Below are positions 50,778 through 60,243 of a DNA stretch of 64,000 nucleotides, in pieces. The stretch spans positions 35,935 to 99,934 of the forward strand of contig JAYPVG010000009.1 of assembly GCA_038134485.1 (NCBI GenBank), given 5' to 3'. The position numbers were made by a program, and so were the translations under genes. The notes beneath the pieces are model-generated. The model worked only from the letters and a program-made list of their open reading frames with translations. It was not told the DNA's origin and did no database searches. The stretch's first letter is position 1; the number at the start of each line of letters is the position of its first letter. Source of the DNA: NORP240 sp038134485. GTDB lineage: Bacteria > Pseudomonadota > Gammaproteobacteria > Pseudomonadales > Pseudohongiellaceae.

Positions 50778-53700
50778 ATGCCAAAAAGAACCGACATTGA
50801 AAGCATCCTGATTATTGGCGCGGGGCCCATCGTGATCGGGCAAGCCTGCGAATTTGATTACTCCGGCGCGCAGGCCTGCAAGGCGCTGCAGGAAGAAGGT
50901 TATCGGGTAATACTGGTTAACTCGAATCCGGCCACGATCATGACCGACCCGGTGATGGCGGATGCTACTTATATCGAGCCGGTCAAATGGGATATCGTCG
51001 AGAAAATTATTGAGAAAGAACGTCCAGACGCGATTCTGCCCACGATGGGTGGTCAGACTGCCCTGAATTGTGCATTGGACCTTAACAGGCATGGCGTTCT
51101 TAAAAAGTACAACGTGGAGCTTATAGGAGCAACGAGGGAGGCGATCGATAAGGCCGAGGATCGCGAATTGTTTGACAACGCAATGCAGGCAATCGGCCTC
51201 GAAACTCCGGCTCACGGAATCGCGCGCAATATGGAGCAGGCCTTCGAGACACTTGAGCAGGTTGGTTTTCCGTGCATCATTCGGCCGTCTTTCACTATGG
51301 GTGGAAGTGGCGGTGGAATCGCCTACAACAAGGAAGAATTTGAAGAAATCTGTCAGCGCGGGCTAAAGCTTTCCCCGACCACCGAATTATTGATCGATGA
51401 GTCATTAATAGGTTGGAAAGAATACGAGCTGGAAGTGGTTCGAGACAAGAACGATAACTGTATTATCATTTGCCCGATTGAAAACTTCGACGCCATGGGA
51501 GTCCACACCGGCGATTCGATCACTGTGGCGCCTGCTCAAACCCTCACCGACAAGGAATACCAGATTTTGCGCAACGCCTCTATCGCGGTATTGCGGGAGA
51601 TAGGGGTAGAGACCGGTGGTTCAAATGTTCAGTTCGGCATGAATCCGAATAACGGCAGGCTGGTAGTCATAGAGATGAATCCGCGAGTTTCCCGCTCTTC
51701 GGCGCTGGCTTCCAAGGCAACGGGCTTTCCCATCGCCCGAGTGGCAGCAAAGCTCGCAGTGGGTTACACCCTGGATGAACTGCGAAATGAAATCACCGGC
51801 GGAGTGACTCCGGCTTCGTTCGAGCCGACCATTGATTATGTGGTCACCAAGATTCCTCGCTTTACCTTTGAGAAATTTTCTGAGGCTAATGATCGACTGA
51901 CTACTCAGATGAAGTCGGTAGGAGAGGTCATGGCCATCGGCAGGACATTCCAGGAATCTTTGCAGAAGGCGCTGCGGGGGTTGGAGGTCGGAGTAAGTGG
52001 TTTCGACCCCATAGTGGATACCAGACTCAGTAATGCCAAGGAGTCGCTTAAGCGGGAATTGATGGAACCCGGCGCGCAGCGCATCTGGTATCTCGCAGAT
52101 GCTTTCAGAATGGGTTGGTCTGTCAACACGCTCTACGAATTAACCGGTATCGATCCCTGGTATCTGGCGCAGATCGAGGACCTGATTAGCACCGAGGCAG
52201 AGATAGTGAATTTGTCTCTTGGTCAGATAGACCGGGAGAAGATGTTCGAGTTGAAGCGCAAAGGATTTTCTGATCGCCGACTGGCCACGTTAATGAATGT
52301 CAGTGAGCTAGAGGTGCAATCAAGTCGTCACCGTCTCGGCGTCAGACCCGTATATAAGCGTGTCGATACCTGCGCTGCCGAATTTGTCTCCACCACCGCG
52401 TACATGTATTCCTGCTATGAGCAGGTTTGCGAGGCAGAGCCATCCGATCGGCAAAAAATCATGGTCCTGGGCGGGGGGCCTAACCGGATTGGTCAGGGCA
52501 TCGAGTTTGACTATTGCTGCGTGCATGCGGCACTCGCCATGCGTGAGGACGGTTACGAGACCATTATGGTCAACTGCAATCCGGAAACCGTCTCCACAGA
52601 TTTCAATGTATCTGATCGGCTGTTCTTTGAGCCAGTCACTTTTGAGGACGTTATAGAAATAGTCCAGTTGGAAAAACCGGTTGGCGTAATTGTGCAATTC
52701 GGAGGCCAGACGCCACTGAATATAGTCACGCGGCTGGAAGAAGCCGGGGTTCCGGTGATTGGTACTTCCCCGGACGCCATTGATCGGGCTGAGGATCGGG
52801 AACGTTTTCAGCAACTGATAGAAAAGCTGGAGCTCAAACAGCCACCCAATTGCACGGTACGCAGTGTCGAGGAAAGCATCTCTCAGGCCAAGAAACTCTC
52901 CTATCCGCTCGTGGTAAGGCCGTCTTACGTCTTGGGCGGCAGAGCGATGGAAATCGTCTATAACGAAGAGGAGCTCAACCGATACCTCCACACCGCTGTG
53001 AAAGTCTCGAATGACAGTCCTGTGCTGTTGGACTATTTTCTGAGTTCGGCGATCGAGATAGACGTAGACGTGGTTTGCGACGGCAAGCAAGTCGTGGTCG
53101 GTGCGATTATGCAGCACATTGAGAAAGCGGGAGTACACTCCGGAGACTCCGCCTGTTCGCTGCCCCCTTACAATCTGGCCGAAGACGTGCAGGCGAAAAT
53201 TCGCGATCAGGTTACCCGTCTGGCACTGGAGCTGGGGGTGGTTGGTTTAATGAATACTCAGCTGGCTTACCAGGATGGTGAAATTTATATCATTGAAGTA
53301 AATCCGCGGGCGTCGAGGACTGTGCCATTTGTTTCCAAATGTATTGGTGAATCACTGGCGAAGGTTGCCGCCCGGTGTATGGTGGGTCAGAGCCTCGAGG
53401 ATCAGGGATTTACTCGCGAGATAGTTCCTCCCACCTACGCGGTAAAAGAGGCGGTGTTTCCTTTTAACAAATTCCCCGGCGTGGATCCAATCCTCGGGCC
53501 GGAAATGAAATCAACCGGCGAGGTAATGGGAGTAGGCGAAACCTTCGCCGAGGCTTTTGCCAAGTCGCAGATAGCTGCCGGTGAGAAAATCAAGACGTCT
53601 GGCACCGCCTTCATTAGTGTCAAGGATGCCGACAAGGAAGAATGCCTTGACGCTGCGCGCAAGCTGCACGATCTTGGTTTTACGCTGGTCGCGACTCGCG

Positions 53701-54002
53701 GTACTGCCAACGTTATTGAACGGGCCGGATTGCCTGTTCGGGCTGTCAACAAGGTTGCAGAAGGGCGCCCCCATATTGTCGATATGATCAAAAATGATGA
53801 AATTCAACTGATAATCAATACCACAGAAGGCAAACAGGCGATTGTCGACTCATCAAACATTCGACGCAGCGCTCTGCGCCATGACGTGTTTTGCACGACC
53901 ACGCTTGCCGCTGGCCTTGCGGTTTGCGAAGCATTGACGTTCGGTGACGAGATGTCGGTTCACTGCCTGCAGGACTTGCACAAAAACCTGGCTGCCTGCT
54001 GA
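50778..54002 (+). CDS. carB: carbamoyl-phosphate synthase large subunit
   Basis: 1074 residues, normal length. Two homologous ATP-grasp halves: the first (1-400) with IIGAGPIVIGQACEFDYSG and NSNPATIMTDP makes carboxyphosphate/carbamate; an oligomerisation domain (400-550); the second half (about 555-935) with VLGGGPNRIGQGIEFDYCC and NCNPETVSTDF phosphorylates carbamate. C-terminal MGS-like allosteric domain (937-1074) with ATRGTANVIERAG and NTTEGKQAIVDS, where UMP and ornithine act in E. coli. Pairs with carA. Confidence 0.98.
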   Translation: MPKRTDIESILIIGAGPIVIGQACEFDYSGAQACKALQEEGYRVILVNSNPATIMTDPVMADATYIEPVKWDIVEKIIEKERPDAILPTMGGQTALNCALDLNRHGVLKKYNVELIGATREAIDKAEDRELFDNAMQAIGLETPAHGIARNMEQAFETLEQVGFPCIIRPSFTMGGSGGGIAYNKEEFEEICQRGLKLSPTTELLIDESLIGWKEYELEVVRDKNDNCIIICPIENFDAMGVHTGDSITVAPAQTLTDKEYQILRNASIAVLREIGVETGGSNVQFGMNPNNGRLVVIEMNPRVSRSSALASKATGFPIARVAAKLAVGYTLDELRNEITGGVTPASFEPTIDYVVTKIPRFTFEKFSEANDRLTTQMKSVGEVMAIGRTFQESLQKALRGLEVGVSGFDPIVDTRLSNAKESLKRELMEPGAQRIWYLADAFRMGWSVNTLYELTGIDPWYLAQIEDLISTEAEIVNLSLGQIDREKMFELKRKGFSDRRLATLMNVSELEVQSSRHRLGVRPVYKRVDTCAAEFVSTTAYMYSCYEQVCEAEPSDRQKIMVLGGGPNRIGQGIEFDYCCVHAALAMREDGYETIMVNCNPETVSTDFNVSDRLFFEPVTFEDVIEIVQLEKPVGVIVQFGGQTPLNIVTRLEEAGVPVIGTSPDAIDRAEDRERFQQLIEKLELKQPPNCTVRSVEESISQAKKLSYPLVVRPSYVLGGRAMEIVYNEEELNRYLHTAVKVSNDSPVLLDYFLSSAIEIDVDVVCDGKQVVVGAIMQHIEKAGVHSGDSACSLPPYNLAEDVQAKIRDQVTRLALELGVVGLMNTQLAYQDGEIYIIEVNPRASRTVPFVSKCIGESLAKVAARCMVGQSLEDQGFTREIVPPTYAVKEAVFPFNKFPGVDPILGPEMKSTGEVMGVGETFAEAFAKSQIAAGEKIKTSGTAFISVKDADKEECLDAARKLHDLGFTLVATRGTANVIERAGLPVRAVNKVAEGRPHIVDMIKNDEIQLIINTTEGKQAIVDSSNIRRSALRHDVFCTTTLAAGLAVCEALTFGDEMSVHCLQDLHKNLAAC

Positions 54003-54164
54003 CCGACAGGTTTGCGAATGCACGCAAGGCTGTTATCCTACGTAAAGTAAGACGTTAATTACCCGTCACTCCACTATCGATATTCCACCAGAAGAATGGT
54101 TCTGCTCGGGATGACGCTCTGGCCGGTGTCACCTGAAGACACCGAATTGTGAGTCGGAAGCATT

Positions 54165-54641
54165 ATGCAAAAAGTACCAATGACAAAGACCGGTGCAGAA
54201 AAACTGCGACAGGAATTGGCGGAACTGAAGTCTGTCGTCAGACCGCGCATTATTGCGGCGATCGCCGAGGCGCGGGAGCATGGTGATTTGCGCGAGAACG
54301 CTGAATATCACGCGGCTCGCGAACAGCAAAGCTTTTGTGAGGGACGTATCAACGAAATCGAAGGCAAGCTATCGGGAAGTGAAGTAATCGACATCACGCA
54401 GATCAAGCCGACCGGGAGAGTGATCTTTGGTACGACAGTGACCCTGGTGAATCTCGAAAATGACAAAGAGTCGGTTTACCAAATCGTTGGTGAAGACGAG
54501 GCTGACGTACCAGCCGGTAAAATATCGGTAGCTTCGCCAATTGCCCGGGCGCTTATGGGCAAAAGTGAAGGCGATGAGGTTGTGGTTAAAGCGCCAGCGG
54601 GAGACATCGAGCTCGAGATTGTGTCGGTCGAACACCTTTGA
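54165..54641 (+). CDS. greA: transcription elongation factor GreA
   Basis: 158 residues, exactly the length of E. coli GreA. Rescues backtracked RNA polymerase by stimulating transcript cleavage. Coiled-coil with MTKTGAEKLRQELAEL, the tip acidic residues in AEAREHGDLRENAEYHAARE, then globular domain VTLVNLENDKESVYQIVG, SPIARALMGKSEGDEV. Follows carB after 162 bases without a gene, as in many gammaproteobacteria. Confidence 0.97.
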   Translation: MQKVPMTKTGAEKLRQELAELKSVVRPRIIAAIAEAREHGDLRENAEYHAAREQQSFCEGRINEIEGKLSGSEVIDITQIKPTGRVIFGTTVTLVNLENDKESVYQIVGEDEADVPAGKISVASPIARALMGKSEGDEVVVKAPAGDIELEIVSVEHL

Positions 54642-54651
54642 GCTGAGCCGC

Positions 54652-54963
54652 TCAGGTCAACGTGCGTAGCAAATTGGAGAGGCGGGGGTCCGGTTTTCTG
54701 GCCGCACGAAACAGCAAGATGACATGGCCAATCTGCTGTATGCATTCGACGCCAAGCAGCTCCAGCATTTCATCCCTGATCGCATTTTTGGCCTGTCGAT
54801 CACCCGCTGCGATTTTTACCTTGATGAGCTCATGCTCCTCAAGCGCCCGGTTCAGCTCTTTCCTGACATTATCGGTAAGACCTTTCTCTGCAATTGTTAC
54901 CACCGGCCTCAGCTTGTGGCCTATGCTGCGATAGCGTTTCTTTTCTTGCGGAGTACTGGACAT
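54652..54963 (-). CDS. yhbY: CRS1/YhbY-type RNA-binding protein
   Basis: 103 residues from ATG 54963; an upstream TTG at 54990 would add nine residues without family match. Single CRM domain: RSIGHKLRPVVTIAEKGLTDNV, EHELIKVKIAAGDRQAKNAI and a HVILLFRAA strand. YhbY associates with pre-50S particles. Divergent from rlmE across about 90 bases, the standard arrangement yhbY/rlmE-ftsH. The 3' end is 10 bases from the greA stop, convergent. Confidence 0.93.
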   Translation of the reverse strand: MSSTPQEKKRYRSIGHKLRPVVTIAEKGLTDNVRKELNRALEEHELIKVKIAAGDRQAKNAIRDEMLELLGVECIQQIGHVILLFRAARKPDPRLSNLLRTLT

Positions 54964-55054
54964 AGGGTTTCTGGGTACTGTCAAATTCAAGGGTCCGCAT
55001 TTTAACGAAGCAATCGCTTACTTAGAACTGTTTCATCCAATTTTGGTAATTATT

Positions 55055-55681
55055 TTGGCAAGGTCAAAGAGCAGTAAAGGCTGGTTGAGAGAGCATTTCG
55101 ACGACCCTTATGTGAAAAAGTCTCGCGAGCAGGGACTGAGGTCGCGCGCAGTTTTCAAGCTTCAAGAAATTCATGAGCGGGATCACTTGTTTAAACCTGG
55201 TATGACAGTAGTCGATCTGGGTGCTGCGCCGGGCAGCTGGTCTGAGGCTGCAGCTGAGCTGGTAGAACCGGGTGGTAAGGTTATTGCAAGTGACATACTA
55301 CCTCTGGACACGCTGGCGGGAGTACAGTTTATTCAGGGAGATTTCACTGACAATGAGGTTTACCAGCAGATTCTTGCGGCGCTAGGAGACACAGGGGCTG
55401 ATCTTGTAATTTCGGATATGGCACCCAATTTAAGCGGTATGAAGGACATTGATCAGCCGCGAATGCTGCATCTTGCCGAGCTTGCCCTGGAACTTGCCAG
55501 CACGGCCCTCAAGCCGGGAGGCAGTCTGCTGGTGAAGGTTTTTCAGGGTGCAGGCCTTGCCGAGTACCAGCGGGAATTGCAATCCAGCTTCAGGTCGGTA
55601 AAGGTGCGCAAGCCCAGAGCGTCCCGGGCCCGATCGGCTGAACTGTATCTGCTGGCAGAGGGATTTATGGCGGCTCAATGA
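55055..55681 (+). CDS. rlmE: 23S rRNA (uridine-2552-2'-O)-methyltransferase
   Basis: 208 residues from TTG 55055 (ARSKSSKGWLREHFDDPYV, the family N-terminus); TTG 55043 is the only other choice and neither has a Shine-Dalgarno sequence or an ATG alternative. FtsJ/RlmE methylates U2552 in the A-loop late in 50S assembly. RSRAVFKLQEIHERDHLFKPG, AdoMet motif VVDLGAAPGSWSEAA, and catalytic Asp in ISDMAPNLSG with Lys in SLLVKVFQGAG. Precedes ftsH. Confidence 0.93.
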   Translation: MARSKSSKGWLREHFDDPYVKKSREQGLRSRAVFKLQEIHERDHLFKPGMTVVDLGAAPGSWSEAAAELVEPGGKVIASDILPLDTLAGVQFIQGDFTDNEVYQQILAALGDTGADLVISDMAPNLSGMKDIDQPRMLHLAELALELASTALKPGGSLLVKVFQGAGLAEYQRELQSSFRSVKVRKPRASRARSAELYLLAEGFMAAQ

Positions 55682-55814
55682 ACTTTAATGTAATAATCCG
55701 CGTATCGAGTAACAGCAAACGGGATATTACTTGCACCGAGCGTGAGCAACACAAACTCCGGCAAGAAGCCTGTGACCAGGCTTGATAGCAAGGCGCCTGG
55801 AAGGAGATAACTCT

Positions 55815-57758
55815 TTGAACGATATGGCAAAAAACTTGGTTTTATGGATGATCATTGCAGGTGTGCTGCTGATGGTCTTCAACAGCATAAATCAAGAAAC
55901 CAGAGATGACAGTCTGAACTACTCGTCCTTCATCCGTGAGGTTCGGTCGGGGCAAGTAGCTGCGGTGGACATTTCCGGTATCAATATTATCGGTGTGCGT
56001 GATGACAATACGCGCTTTCGGACGGTCATGCCTATCATCGGCGATGATCAGTTGATGGACGATCTGTTCGAAAACGGCGTCGAGATTCGGGCCAGCGAGC
56101 CCGAGCAGCAGAGTATCTGGAGCCAGTTGCTGGTGGCAAGTTTTCCCATCTTGATCATCATAGCGCTGTTCTTCTTTTTTATGCGCCAGATGCAGGGCGG
56201 TGCCGCCGGAGGCAAGGGTGGACCCATGTCATTCGGCAAAAGCAAGGCGAAACTGCTGGGCGAAGATCAGATAAAGGTAACGTTCTCCGACGTGGCGGGT
56301 GTTGACGAAGCGAAAGAGGACGTTCAGGAACTGGTGGAGTTCCTGCGTGAGCCGGACAAATTCCAGCGGCTGGGTGGTCGCATTCCTCGCGGTATTTTAA
56401 TGGTGGGTCAGCCTGGCACCGGTAAAACGTTGCTGGCCAAGGCGATTGCCGGTGAAGCGAAGGTGCCTTTCTTCTCGATATCCGGCTCAGACTTCGTGGA
56501 AATGTTTGTTGGTGTCGGCGCGTCGCGAGTTCGAGACATGTTCGATCAGGCAAAAAAGGCAGCTCCCTGCATCATATTCATAGATGAAATCGATGCGGTA
56601 GGCAGACACCGCGGTGCAGGACTCGGTGGTGGTCATGATGAAAGGGAGCAAACCCTCAATCAGCTGCTGGTCGAGATGGATGGTTTTGAGGCCAATGACG
56701 GCATCATCGTCATCGCCGCTACCAACCGACCGGACGTCCTCGATCCGGCGCTCTTGCGACCGGGTCGTTTTGATCGCCAGGTCGTGGTTGGATTGCCCGA
56801 TATTCGGGGTCGGGAACAGATTCTCAAGGTACACATGCGCAAGGTTCCAATCGACGATCGCGTCAAGGCCAGTCTCATAGCCCGTGGTACTCCTGGATTT
56901 TCCGGAGCCGACCTCGCAAACCTGGTGAACGAGGCAGCCCTGTTCGCGGCCCGCGCCAACAAGCGCCTGGTTTCCATGGAAGAATTCGAGAAGGCCAAAG
57001 ACAAAATCATGATGGGTGCCGAACGCAAATCCATGGTGATGTCGGACAAGGAAAAACTGAATACAGCCTACCACGAGGCCGGGCACGCGATCGTGGGACG
57101 CCTTACTCCGGAACACGATCCGGTCTACAAGGTCAGCATCATACCTCGTGGTCGAGCGCTGGGCGTGACGATGTTTCTGCCTGAGGAAGATCGCTACAGC
57201 ATCAGTAAAACCCATATTTTGAGCCAGATCTGCAGCCTCTATGGTGGGCGTATCGCCGAGGAAATGACTCTGGGCAAGGAAGGAGTGACCACTGGGGCAT
57301 CTAACGATATTCAGCGGGCAACCGAACTGGCGCGCAACATGGTTACCAAATGGGGTTTGTCGGATAAGCTAGGGCCCTTGTTGTACTCCGAAGACGATGG
57401 CGAGGTTTTCCTCGGGCGCTCCGCGGCTACTCAGTCCAAGTCGGTATCCGACGATACCGCCGAGGCAATTGATCACGAAGTTCGTAGCATTATTGATGAG
57501 TGCTATGCCCGCGCCACAAAAATCCTGGAGACCAATCGCGACAAGCTGGAAATGATGAAAGACGCACTGCTGGAATACGAGACAATCGACACCGAGCAGA
57601 TCAACGACATCATGGAAGGCAAGAAACCGCGGCAGCCCGCTGACTGGTCAGACAGCGACCAGAACAGCAGCGGCGCCGGCACGGTGAAGAAAGAAGCATC
57701 CGGGAAAGAAGACGATGTGAATGATGGCACGATAGGTGGCCCGGCCAGCGAACATTGA
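55815..57758 (+). CDS. ftsH: ATP-dependent zinc metalloprotease FtsH
   Basis: 647 residues from TTG 55815, decided by AAGGAG 8 bases upstream; this gives LNDMAKNLVLWMI as in pseudomonads, while ATG 55824 has no proper site. Membrane-bound AAA+ protease degrading LpxC, SecY and other proteins. Transmembrane helices about 8-25 and 104-123, AAA core with Walker A GQPGTGKT (most FtsH have GPPGTGKT), Walker B FIDEIDAVGRHRG, SRH NRPDVLDPALLRPGRFDRQ, and zinc site HEAGH with the third ligand in the C-terminal part. Ends in a charged tail. Confidence 0.97.
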   Translation: MNDMAKNLVLWMIIAGVLLMVFNSINQETRDDSLNYSSFIREVRSGQVAAVDISGINIIGVRDDNTRFRTVMPIIGDDQLMDDLFENGVEIRASEPEQQSIWSQLLVASFPILIIIALFFFFMRQMQGGAAGGKGGPMSFGKSKAKLLGEDQIKVTFSDVAGVDEAKEDVQELVEFLREPDKFQRLGGRIPRGILMVGQPGTGKTLLAKAIAGEAKVPFFSISGSDFVEMFVGVGASRVRDMFDQAKKAAPCIIFIDEIDAVGRHRGAGLGGGHDEREQTLNQLLVEMDGFEANDGIIVIAATNRPDVLDPALLRPGRFDRQVVVGLPDIRGREQILKVHMRKVPIDDRVKASLIARGTPGFSGADLANLVNEAALFAARANKRLVSMEEFEKAKDKIMMGAERKSMVMSDKEKLNTAYHEAGHAIVGRLTPEHDPVYKVSIIPRGRALGVTMFLPEEDRYSISKTHILSQICSLYGGRIAEEMTLGKEGVTTGASNDIQRATELARNMVTKWGLSDKLGPLLYSEDDGEVFLGRSAATQSKSVSDDTAEAIDHEVRSIIDECYARATKILETNRDKLEMMKDALLEYETIDTEQINDIMEGKKPRQPADWSDSDQNSSGAGTVKKEASGKEDDVNDGTIGGPASEH

Positions 57759-57826
57759 GGGGCAGTGTAACTCATGCGTCCTGACGTGATTTTCTATTGG
57801 GACGCAGGCAAAGGACTTAAGACGTC

Positions 57827-58690
57827 TTGAATCAGGTATTGTTACTACGGGGTAGGCAGCTGCAGTTGTCTACCCCGCTTGTTATGGGTGTGTTGAATGT
57901 AACACCCGATTCTTTTTACGATGGGGCTACTCTCGGCGCAGAAGTAAATAGTGGCTTTCAGGTGGATGTCGATCGTGCGCTGCGGCGCGCTGAAACCATG
58001 ATTCATGACGGCGCCGCAATCATTGATGTCGGGGGCGAATCGACCCGGCCTGGTGCCAATCCGGTATCGACGGCTGAAGAACTCGACAGAGTGATACCGG
58101 TTATTGAGGCGATTCGCGTTAATCTGGATACGGTTATTTCCATTGATACCAGCTCGCCCGAGGTAATGAGCTCCGCATGCGGCGCCGGGGCGGAGTTGAT
58201 CAACGATGTGAGAGCACTTGGCAGAGAAGGCGCTGCGACAGCTGCCGCGGCTAGCGGGGCCGCAGTTTGCCTCATGCATACAAGGGCCGAACCGAGGGTA
58301 ATGCAGCAGGACATTCATTACGCCGACGTAGTGGAGGATATTCTCGACTTCCTCAGGCAGCGGATTGAGGCAGCAGTGGGGGCTGGCATTCCAAGGGAAA
58401 AATTGCTGATAGATCCCGGCTTCGGATTCGGCAAGACGGTACAGCATAATTACCGGTTGTTGCGCGAACTGGAGCGCTTTACGGAACTTCACTTGCCGGT
58501 GCTGGTCGGAGTATCACGTAAGTCGATGATCGGCAGTGTTATTGATCGACCGCCGGAACTGCGGCTCGCGGGATCGCTGGCGGCAACTGCATGGGCGCTG
58601 GCAAATGGAGCCAGTATCATTAGAACCCATGATGTTGGACCGACGGTCGATACAGTAAAAATACACTGTGCAGTAATGGCAGCAGACTAG
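57827..58690 (+). CDS. folP: dihydropteroate synthase
   Basis: 287 residues from TTG 57827. Joins p-aminobenzoate to the pterin pyrophosphate in folate synthesis; target of sulfonamides. PLVMGVLNVTPDSFYDG at 17-33, GGESTRPGANPVS, IDTSSPEVM, LIDPGFGFGKTVQHNY and GVSRKSMIG carry the substrate sites. The ribosome binding site is poor and a strong hairpin lies in codons 8-17. Between ftsH and glmM, the canonical order. Confidence 0.96.
   Translation: MNQVLLLRGRQLQLSTPLVMGVLNVTPDSFYDGATLGAEVNSGFQVDVDRALRRAETMIHDGAAIIDVGGESTRPGANPVSTAEELDRVIPVIEAIRVNLDTVISIDTSSPEVMSSACGAGAELINDVRALGREGAATAAAASGAAVCLMHTRAEPRVMQQDIHYADVVEDILDFLRQRIEAAVGAGIPREKLLIDPGFGFGKTVQHNYRLLRELERFTELHLPVLVGVSRKSMIGSVIDRPPELRLAGSLAATAWALANGASIIRTHDVGPTVDTVKIHCAVMAAD
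57848..57877 (+). other. strong hairpin in the start region of folP
   Basis: CGGGGTAGGCAGC-TGCA-GTTGTCTACCCCG folds into a 13-base stem with only two G-U pairs and a four-base loop, beginning 21 bases after the TTG start. Placed inside the region covered by the initiating ribosome, it could lower folP translation. Confidence 0.55.
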
Positions 58691-58705
58691 CAGAGCGAGG
58701 AAGGA

Positions 58706-60058
58706 ATGGGGAATAACGGGAAAAAATATTTCGGTACCGATGGAATACGGGGAACCGTAGGCCAGGCACCGATTACCCCCGATTTTATGCTCAAGCTCGG
58801 TTGGGCGGCCGGCAGAGTTTTCGCCGCAAAAGGCAACGGACGCAACAAAATTCTGATCGGCAAAGATACCCGCATTTCAGGCTATATGTTTGAAGCAGCG
58901 CTCGAGGCAGGGATCACAGCGGCTGGCGTGGACATCAGCCTGCTGGGACCAATGCCGACACCGGCGATTGCCTATCTTACGCGCACCCTGCGTGCTCAGG
59001 CGGGAATCGTGATCAGTGCCTCGCACAATGGATTTGAAGATAATGGCATCAAGTTTTTTTCCAGCAAGGGAGCCAAGCTGGAAGACGAGCTGGAATTCGC
59101 GATCGAGGAGCAACTCGATAAAGAAGTGATAACTGTCCCCTCTAACTCCATTGGCAAGGCGACCAGGGTCAATGATGCCGCCGGTCGATACATCGAGTTC
59201 TGCAAAAGCGCGGTGAGTTCGAGCCTCAAGTTTAACGGCCTTAAAATTGTACTGGACTGTGCCAATGGATCCACCTACCACATTGCGCCCAGCGTGTTTG
59301 AAGAACTGGGTGCCACGGTCAAGGTTATCGGGGTCACTCCGAATGGGCTGAATATCAACGACGGATGCGGTTCTACGTTTCCGGGCACGCTTCAGCAGGC
59401 GGTGCTGGAACATAAGGCGGATGCAGGTATTGCATTCGACGGCGACGGTGACAGGGTCATCATGGTCGACCATGAGGGGCAGATTGTCGATGGTGACGAG
59501 ATACTCTACGTGATTGCCCGTGACAGACATCGGCGAGCAATCGATTTTGGGGGCGTGGTTGGAACCAAGATGACCAATCTCGGTCTTGAGCTGGCGCTGC
59601 AGGACATGCAGATTCCCTTTGTCCGTGCGGATGTCGGAGATCGTTACGTGCTGGCGGAAATGTTGACCCGTCGCTGGAGTCTTGGCGGCGAGTCATCGGG
59701 GCATATCATTTGTCACGATATCAATACTACCGGTGACGGCATCATCTCGGCCTTGCAGGCGATGGAAGCGGTAGTGCACAGTGGTAAGACCCTCGCAGAG
59801 ATCAAAGGGGAAATGCGCAAACTGCCCCAGACGATGGTCAACGTGCGGCTGCCAAGCAAGCGGGACATAACCGGCAATGAGCGCATATTGTCAGCTGTCG
59901 CCGAGGCAGAAACTGAACTCGGCAAAAGTGGTCGGGTGTTGCTGCGTCCGTCCGGCACGGAGCCGGTAATCCGGGTTATGGTTGAAGGCGAGGACCGGGT
60001 CATGGTGGACAAACTGGCCCGCGAGCTGTCGGAAGTAGTGGCCACGGTTGTCAGCTAG
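58706..60058 (+). CDS. glmM: phosphoglucosamine mutase
   Basis: 450 residues. Interconverts glucosamine 6- and 1-phosphate for UDP-GlcNAc and so for peptidoglycan and LPS. KKYFGTDGIRGTVG at 6-19, phosphoserine Ser106 in ISASHNGFEDNGIKFF (usual family text SASHNPYxDNG; here Pro is replaced by Gly), metal loop FDGDGDRVIMVD, sugar loop GGESSGHI and RPSGTEPVIRVM phosphate site. GAGGAAGG lies before ATG. Canonical folP-glmM-tpiA-secG order. Confidence 0.97.
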   Translation: MGNNGKKYFGTDGIRGTVGQAPITPDFMLKLGWAAGRVFAAKGNGRNKILIGKDTRISGYMFEAALEAGITAAGVDISLLGPMPTPAIAYLTRTLRAQAGIVISASHNGFEDNGIKFFSSKGAKLEDELEFAIEEQLDKEVITVPSNSIGKATRVNDAAGRYIEFCKSAVSSSLKFNGLKIVLDCANGSTYHIAPSVFEELGATVKVIGVTPNGLNINDGCGSTFPGTLQQAVLEHKADAGIAFDGDGDRVIMVDHEGQIVDGDEILYVIARDRHRRAIDFGGVVGTKMTNLGLELALQDMQIPFVRADVGDRYVLAEMLTRRWSLGGESSGHIICHDINTTGDGIISALQAMEAVVHSGKTLAEIKGEMRKLPQTMVNVRLPSKRDITGNERILSAVAEAETELGKSGRVLLRPSGTEPVIRVMVEGEDRVMVDKLARELSEVVATVVS

Positions 60059-60243
60059 CCCTAGCGAGCCCCTTACAGGATTTATTCTGCGAGCGCGAAC
60101 AGACATTTTTGGCCGGGGCAGACAGGTCCTGATTAGCCCGGCGAGTCGGCGGCAATTCTTGCTTTCGGCAGTTTTGTTGGGTAGTATTGGCGCCCATTTT
60201 TTCCGGGTTGCAACGCCCGGACAGGGCATCAGGATCAGGCATA

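Noticed and set aside
52320..53138. 272-codon antisense frame inside carB
   Set aside because: Mirror of the conserved second ATP-grasp half of carB; no family resemblance.
58877..59530. 217-codon antisense frame inside glmM
   Set aside because: Shadow of a conserved gene; no translation signal.
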